Origin: Allium sativum | Taxonomy: Eukaryota; Streptophyta; Magnoliopsida; Asparagales; Amaryllidaceae | Assembly: GCA_030737875.1 (NCBI GenBank) | Contig: CM060915.1 | Location: 356,187,863 to 356,251,862, forward strand | Length of the DNA stretch: 64,000 nucleotides | Direction of reading: 5' to 3' | Shown: one piece after another, positions 58,790 through 64,000 of the stretch | How positions within the stretch are numbered: the first letter of the stretch is position 1 | Layout of the letters: the number at the start of each line of letters is the position of its first letter | Made by a program: the position numbers and the translations under genes | The notes under the pieces: generated by a model | Seen by the model: the letters and a program-made list of their open reading frames with translations, nothing else | What the model was told of the DNA's origin: nothing | Databases searched by the model: none

Positions 58790-59313
58790 CAAATCTCGCC
58801 GTCCTCCTCTATGTCCCTCTCTCTGTAAACCTCCTTGTTCCACCTATTTGAATCCTTATTCCCATGTTGACTTCAACGCCAAGGTCTGGATATGCCCCTT
58901 CTGCTTCCCGAGGAACCAATTCCAATAGCATTACTCTACCATCTCCAAAAACAACATCCCTAGCCAATTGTACCCGCAGTGCACGAAGGTGGAGTACAAT
59001 GTAATGGAAGTTGTCGGATTTCAAAAAAAACCAGACTGCTGCCAGTATTTTTTGTGTGATAGATACTTGTATAATTGAAGAGGAATTGGTATTTTTGAAG
59101 GTGGAGATGAGAAAGGTTGTGGGATTGCTGCCAAAGAATGCATTAGTGGGTCTTATCACGTATGGGACACATGTACATTTGCATGAGTTGGGGTTTGCAG
59201 ATTTAACCAGGATATACGTATTTGGGGGGACAAAGGAAATTCCAAAAGAGCAGATTTTGGAACAGCTTGGGTTGGGTGGTGGGAGAGTGATCAAGAGAGG
59301 TGCACAGGAGTAG
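58790..59313 (+). pseudogene. SEC23: SEC23 (COPII coat) gene fragment, pseudogene
   Basis: SEC23 is the Sar1 GTPase-activating subunit of the COPII vesicle coat at the ER. Here a frame near 58,815 reads CKPPCSTYLNPYSHVDF then WICPFC, matching the SEC23 zinc-finger region; the first cysteine pair is C-x3-C instead of the usual C-x2-C. A stop (TAG) interrupts it after RNQFQ, and a frameshift near 59,035 separates it from the trunk region: DTCIIEEELVFLKVEM, LVGLITYGTHVHLHELGF and KEIPKEQILEQLGL, ending at a stop at 59,311-59,313. About 170 of some 770 residues remain, from the N-terminal part. The N-terminus and the rest are absent. The pieces are contiguous, so it may be a processed copy or a single exon. 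Confidence 0.88.
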
Positions 59314-59397
59314 TAATTTCAAAGTTCGGATGTGAGTTGGTTTATGTTGCCAAATTCTAAGTGTGAATATAGGCTTAATAATTTATTGGATGTGTTA

Positions 59398-61847
59398 TGT
59401 GACGGCCGGCCCCGCACAAGCCTGCATTTCCTCCGAAGGTGCGTTGTACACATGCCCGACTAGCACGGAACGGTCGCCAAAGAAAGGAAAGAAGAGAATG
59501 AACTAACAAGGAACCTGTGGAATGACTCACAGTGCATGGAACAAAATATAATAATAACATAATCTTGACATAAAACAGGCGAGACAGTGCATAAGATGAA
59601 AACTAAACCAACATAGCAGCGGAAATCCAAATACAGCTTATGATCCAACATCATTATTACAACTTAAACTGTCTCTAAAGCAAGAGAAAGCTAAAGTAGA
59701 AGATGCACTACTAATGCCCAAGCAGTGATCTTCAACAACACAGGGAGAATACTACATATATCATACGTGGAAGCCTCCTGCTCGTCTCCGGATCAGCTAC
59801 CCGTGCATACCCAGCTAACCTGTCTCTAGTCTGCTCGTGAGAGCACCTAGAGTAATAAGAAGAGACATAAAACTCTGGGTCAGACAAAAAGTCTGGTATG
59901 AGCGATAAGCAGCTAAACAGAACAATAACAGGTATACTAAACCATACCTGAACCTGAACCTGCAACCAAAGAGTTAGCACTACATTACGTACAATACTCT
60001 AAGGTGCCACAAAACAAATGGTGTATAGATAACGGGGGGTGGGGGGGTGGGGGGGGTGGGGCGTGCATGTCATAATGATGGCAAACAAGTCAAGCATAGC
60101 AACCATCCTCACATCTCTCACTCAGTGCGTAAAGCATACAATGTCCACCACTGTTAATCACTAGACCCATCGAAGTAGTGACGGAGTTCAAATTGTACAA
60201 CTACTGCTACTAATACCAAGCTTACCACATGGAGTCATGACCAAATCTTTACAAATGACCCCACTTCATTGGTCTATAACCCCTTTAGTCATACCTAGGC
60301 CACTGTGGCCCGGAATCCGTTCATGTACTCCCTACACATAGTGATTCAAAGTTACAGACATCGACAACCCCTTAGCACACGTCCCGCAGCAAAGCCCAAC
60401 TCATGAAGCAGACTCATTGATTCCCAACTGGATTCTGAGTACAAACTTCCCATTTGGACTACCTTTGCAGCTCGGGTTATTGGTCTTCTCCGGATCGGTT
60501 CTTTACTTCTGTCTATACTTCAAAGTCGGATCGTGATTTGCGTCTCGAGTCCAAGCATCTCGGTTCGGATTGGTCGAGCTACCCTCATCAGATCGGGGTC
60601 CTCATCCTGTGGCGGTTCGGATCGGTCATCATCACCTCCAGGCGGACCGGGTTGGGTTCTTCATCACCTCCAGGCGGACCGGGTCAGGTTCTTCAAGTCC
60701 AATCACCATGCATCGGTTCGGTTCGGAGGTGGCCATGCGGGTCGGGTCAGAGAAGATGCTTCCCAATTTTTCAGATCGTCTCTTGGATACACTGCTTGGA
60801 GGGCGGTTCGGTTCGGATGCCCTTCCTCAGATCCGATCCGGATCGGCCAGTTTCCTGCAGCTTCCTCCAGCGATTGTTTACGCCACTCGGCGGCGTTTTC
60901 GACTAATCTAACACTTCTAGACAATCACAAATCATAGCATACAGTCATAGCAACATGTAACAATAACTTGATAGGTTAAAATAGATCAAACATAGCCAAA
61001 ACCCATTTTTTCCGATAAGCATGTTTAGGCAAAACTAATGGTATGATTAGCAAAACTTAACCAAATCAAACTAAATTTCTAACAGAGGTCTAAAACATTA
61101 TTTTCGAATTTATAAATATTTTTCCAGAATTTATTAGTGTATAGATTCGCTAATCTTCACTAATTACCCTTAATTAACTGTAATTAGTGTCAAAACAATG
61201 CTAATCACTCACCTTGGCCATAAATGAAATTTTCAGAACTGAAACCTTGCTGATTTGGGAGAATACTGATGTCTAACAGCAGCTCTAATACTGATTTAGT
61301 GAAGATCTTCTTTGATTTGATGTAGATTAAGCCAAAACATGATCAGAAAGTGATTAGAAGTTGATTTGGGTGTTGGAGGCCATTGTTAGGGTTTCAAGAA
61401 TGAAAGTGGCGGCTAAAAAATGAAAATAAGATCGTTCTCTAACTGATTTCAGCCTTCTCATAACCCTAATCCCGAAATTCCCCATTGGGCCTAGCTGTTA
61501 ATCACCCGGTTAAGCCCAATTAAGTTGTTTTTCACTATCTGAAACTTGTTTCAGCCATATCTCCCAAACGGTAAGTCCATTTGGCTAATGTGACCACTCT
61601 ACGGAATTGTAAACCATCAAATAAATCTAATGGAAGTGGTTTTAGGTCAAAATTCCTTTCCAGTCAAAAGTTATGGCCAAAACAGTACCAACTAGGGGCA
61701 AAATGGTCATTTAAAAATCGGGAAAAATCATGAACATGAGAAATGACCCCAATAGTCGTCTCCCAAAGTTACATGACCATACAACTTCGTATATGAAAGA
61801 AATAAATATTCTACGATCCCGCGATGCGTAGAATGCGGGTTGTTACA
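59398..61847 (-). repeat. 3' LTR of a chromovirus (Ty3/gypsy, minus strand)
   Basis: 2,450 bases. Minus-strand start TGTAACAACCCGC at 61,847, next to a polypurine tract; plus-strand start TGTGACGGCC at 59,398. It includes an AGCAGCGGAAA block (59,617), a run of G-rich sequence (60,034-60,062), a GC-rich block with repeated CGGTTCGG and CGGATCGG (60,480-60,900) and a direct repeat of CCTCCAGGCGGACCGGGT (60,628-60,690). On the minus strand CCAAG|GTGAGT (61,207-61,212) is a splice-donor-like site after a leader. Frames at 60,454-60,937 are GC artefacts. Confidence 0.88.
60034..60062 (+). other. G-run tract, possible G-quadruplex
   Basis: Five runs of four or more G separated by single T bases. 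On the plus strand this could form a G-quadruplex; the element's own transcript (minus) would carry the C-rich strand. Confidence 0.6.
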
Positions 61848-61860
61848 TTCTCCCCCCTTA
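61848..61860 (-). promoter_or_regulatory. Polypurine tract of the chromovirus
   Basis: Minus-strand TAAGGGGGGAGAA directly precedes the LTR start. The upstream GGAATTTCGGGGACGAAATT block is the same as that beside the LARD-like element at 10,870. Confidence 0.88.
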
Positions 61861-62001
61861 AGAAATTTCGTCCCCGAAATTCCTTAACCCAAAACATACA
61901 AAGGATCCCGCATGCCTACCAATCATATACAACAATCAACCATGCAAAACAAACAAACAAGCCTATCCTAGCATGCGGAAAGACTAAATTGAAGTTAAAT
62001 C

Positions 62002-62738
62002 TTACCAGACGAAGAGTTCTGGATACGTCTTCCTAATGCTCTCCTCTGTCTCCCAAGTACAGTCATTCTCATTCTCGCCCCATTGAACTTTGTCTAGATT
62101 CACCGCTTTCCTCCGAAGTTGCTTCGTATCATTCCCAACAATACGCAGAGGCTTGCGGTTCCCAACCGCCTCGCATTCAACTTCGATATCATCCAACTGA
62201 TCAGGTGAAATAGTCACATCTGGGTCGTGCACGAACTTCCTTAACTGGGAAACATGGAATACGTTGTGAACTCCTGTCATCTTCTCCGGTAATTCAACTT
62301 TGTATGCCAAATTCCCAATTTGCTTAAGAACTGGGAATGGACCAACAAATCTTGGTGCTAACTTGCCTCTCCTGCCAAATCGTATCAGGCTCTTCAACGG
62401 AGAAATCTTGACAAACACCAAGTCGCCAATGGAGAACTTTAAATCTCTTCTCCTCTTATCGACATAGCTCTTTTGCCTATCTTGGGCAGCCTTCATTCGT
62501 TGTTGCATAACCTTAATCTTGTCTGATGTTTCTCTTATCACATCTGGTCCAAGCACAAACTTCTCACCAGTTTCTAACCAACATGACGATGAGTTGCACG
62601 GTCTTCCGTACAAAGCTTCAAATGGAGCCATGCCAATACTGGATTGGTAACTATTATTATATGCAAACTCTACTAGATGCAAATGGTCATCCCATGATCC
62701 ACCAAAATCCAATACACTGGCTCTCAAGAGGTCTTCTA
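62002..62738 (-). pseudogene. pol: Chromovirus pol 3' end (integrase C-terminus and tail)
   Basis: An open minus frame of about 245 codons. Residues 1-40 carry the end of the integrase core (SWDDHLHLVEFAYNNSYQSS, then GMAPFEALYGR). The middle is basic, with DKRRRDLKF. A GPY/F module follows (GKLAPRFVGPFPVL to YKVELP), then HVSQLRKF, and the tail has VQWGENENDCTWETEE and YPELF, like a chromodomain-bearing pol end. The piece is undamaged but cut at 62,744 by a CACTA end, so it starts inside pol; the apparent start codon is not a real start. The integrase inserts the cDNA, and the tail is thought to guide it to heterochromatin. Confidence 0.93.
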
Positions 62739-62743
62739 ATATA

Positions 62744-64000
62744 CACTACAACAAATTGACCCTATTATAACGGTGGAAAACAGTTGTAAAAGACTTTTTA
62801 CAACGGTGGGGCAACCGTCGTGTATTAAGAAGTTGTAATAGACTGAAATCTTTTACAACTTTTCTGCACGGTTGCGACACCGTTGTAAAATGTATATTTT
62901 ACAACTGTTTTTCACCGTTGTAATAAACTTATTACAACTGTTGTGCTTCGTTGTTGTTATAATTTTTACAACTATTTATAATCGTTGTGATATAATTATT
63001 ACAACTTTTTTTATATAGTTGTAATATATGCACAAATTATATTCATATTACTAATAAAAGAATTTATTCCAGAACATATTATCTACAAAACTAAAAATTC
63101 CAAACAAACTTAAAACATGAACCAAAACAATATATTAACTTTTTCAAACTCTCATCATTCTTTTACATAATACGCTAAATTTATAAATCATACAGATAGC
63201 TCAAGTACATAGATGGATAATAGCACAAGTTCATAAAGCATCACACATGCATCAAACACAAAATTTCAAATGTAGAATTTCTCAAGAGCAGAATGAAATC
63301 CATCCCATTAAAATCTTCCTCCATCTTTTGTTCAGAATCATGGTTGCAATGCTTAGAAAACTCTCCTATGTCAAAAAATAGTTAAAAAATATAGTCAAAT
63401 TGGTGCATATATCAGATTCGATCACAACGCATATATACAACAGCATAGAATTTTGGTTCATTTAAAGAATGATGGATATAGGTGAGTTACCTGGACAGTG
63501 CATCCACCTAAACCTGTTCCTTCAAAAAATGACAGGGTAGAAAGCTTCAAAAAGGAAAAATAGAACGAAGTAACCTCAATTTGGAAAATCAAAACCAAGC
63601 ACAAGATGCGAGCAAGTTCTGCATAGTAAAAATATTGTCGACTTAGAGGATGAAAATTTTGAACCAACTGAAATGTAGTAATATGTAGTAGAGAGTAAAA
63701 ATAAGGCAACTCTATAATAAAAAATATGTGAAACAATGCATAATAATGAAATGTGCATGCAAACGACGGTTAACACCTTCTATAATGCATGTTTAAGTTT
63801 GTAAAAGATGATTTTTAAATAAACAGTGAACCAACTGAAATGAATTAGCAATCAAATGCATTTCGGGGACATGGTGGTTTTTGATGATCCTATAACTGCA
63901 GATAATAACTTGCATTCACCGCCAGCAATGTACCTAATTAAAACTGCTGAAGCTCGAAGTTATAGCTGCCAATGCGTAATATTTATAAATGATTATACTA
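62744..64000 (+). mobile_element. CACTA transposon end, running out of the window
   Basis: CACTACAACAAATTGACC at 62,744 is a typical En/Spm terminus, inserted into the chromovirus pol; the three bases ATA before it are the likely target duplication. From 62,770 to 63,030 many copies of TTACAAC and GTTGTAA form subterminal repeats. After that the sequence is AT-rich without a recognisable transposase; frames at 63,458-63,776 have no motif. The other end is not in the window. Confidence 0.82.

Noticed and set aside
60454..60937. Three overlapping frames of 113-150 codons
   Set aside because: All lie in the GC-rich part of the chromovirus LTR, in three registers, without motif.

Overview
This is a gene-poor, AT-rich stretch of a plant nuclear genome, most likely a flowering plant and probably a eudicot. 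The evidence is Ty1/copia and chromovirus-type Ty3/gypsy elements with initiator-tRNA-Met primer sites, CACTA and hAT DNA transposons, a TRIM, and a plant-like SEC23 gene relic. I see no intact cellular gene, no rRNA and no CRISPR. Almost everything is transposon on transposon, and several insertion events can be ordered by exact target-site duplications (TSDs).

Left block (1-20,900). A minus-strand Ty1/copia element (1,087-20,895, TSD TTTCC) carries in its 5' LTR a 14-kb minus-strand LARD-like element (6,435-20,461, TSD AAAAT). That element has 4.4-kb LTRs and a 1.76-kb interior holding only relics of gag and of the pol end. Its 5' LTR in turn contains a 3.4-kb solo LTR of a sister family (15,184-18,581, TSD GGTAT). 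These LTRs are full of hairpin-forming repeats. Some arms change together between copies, which is the most unusual signal in the window. All of these LTRs also carry a TATA box and, about 0.2 kb downstream, a 5' splice site.

Middle block (20,901-35,756). Low-complexity background, possibly introns of a minus-strand host gene, is split by a complete but mutated plus-strand Ty1/copia element (23,700-29,362, TSD TTGTC, LTRs about 3% different). To the right lie a fold-back MITE beside a (TA)n(TG)n microsatellite and a decayed minus-strand CACTA (TNP2-type) transposase.

LTR graveyard (35,757-53,549). Four chromovirus-type LTR segments lie in alternating orientation without recognisable gag or pol. 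A plus-oriented one contains a tRNA-like sequence. A minus-oriented one is split by an insertion and carries a hAT MITE with 8-bp TSDs. A 6.8-kb plus-oriented one is packed with short tandem arrays and hairpin repeats. The last is a very AT-rich minus-oriented one. Outer boundaries here are less certain than in the left block.

Right block (53,550-64,000). A copia LTR with its primer site (55,244-57,151) contains a perfect 496-bp TRIM (TSD ATTTC). Non-coding sequence follows, then a broken SEC23 (COPII coat) gene fragment, then the 3' LTR, polypurine tract and pol 3' end (integrase C-terminus) of a minus-strand chromovirus. That pol is interrupted at 62,744 by the end of a CACTA transposon that runs out of the window.
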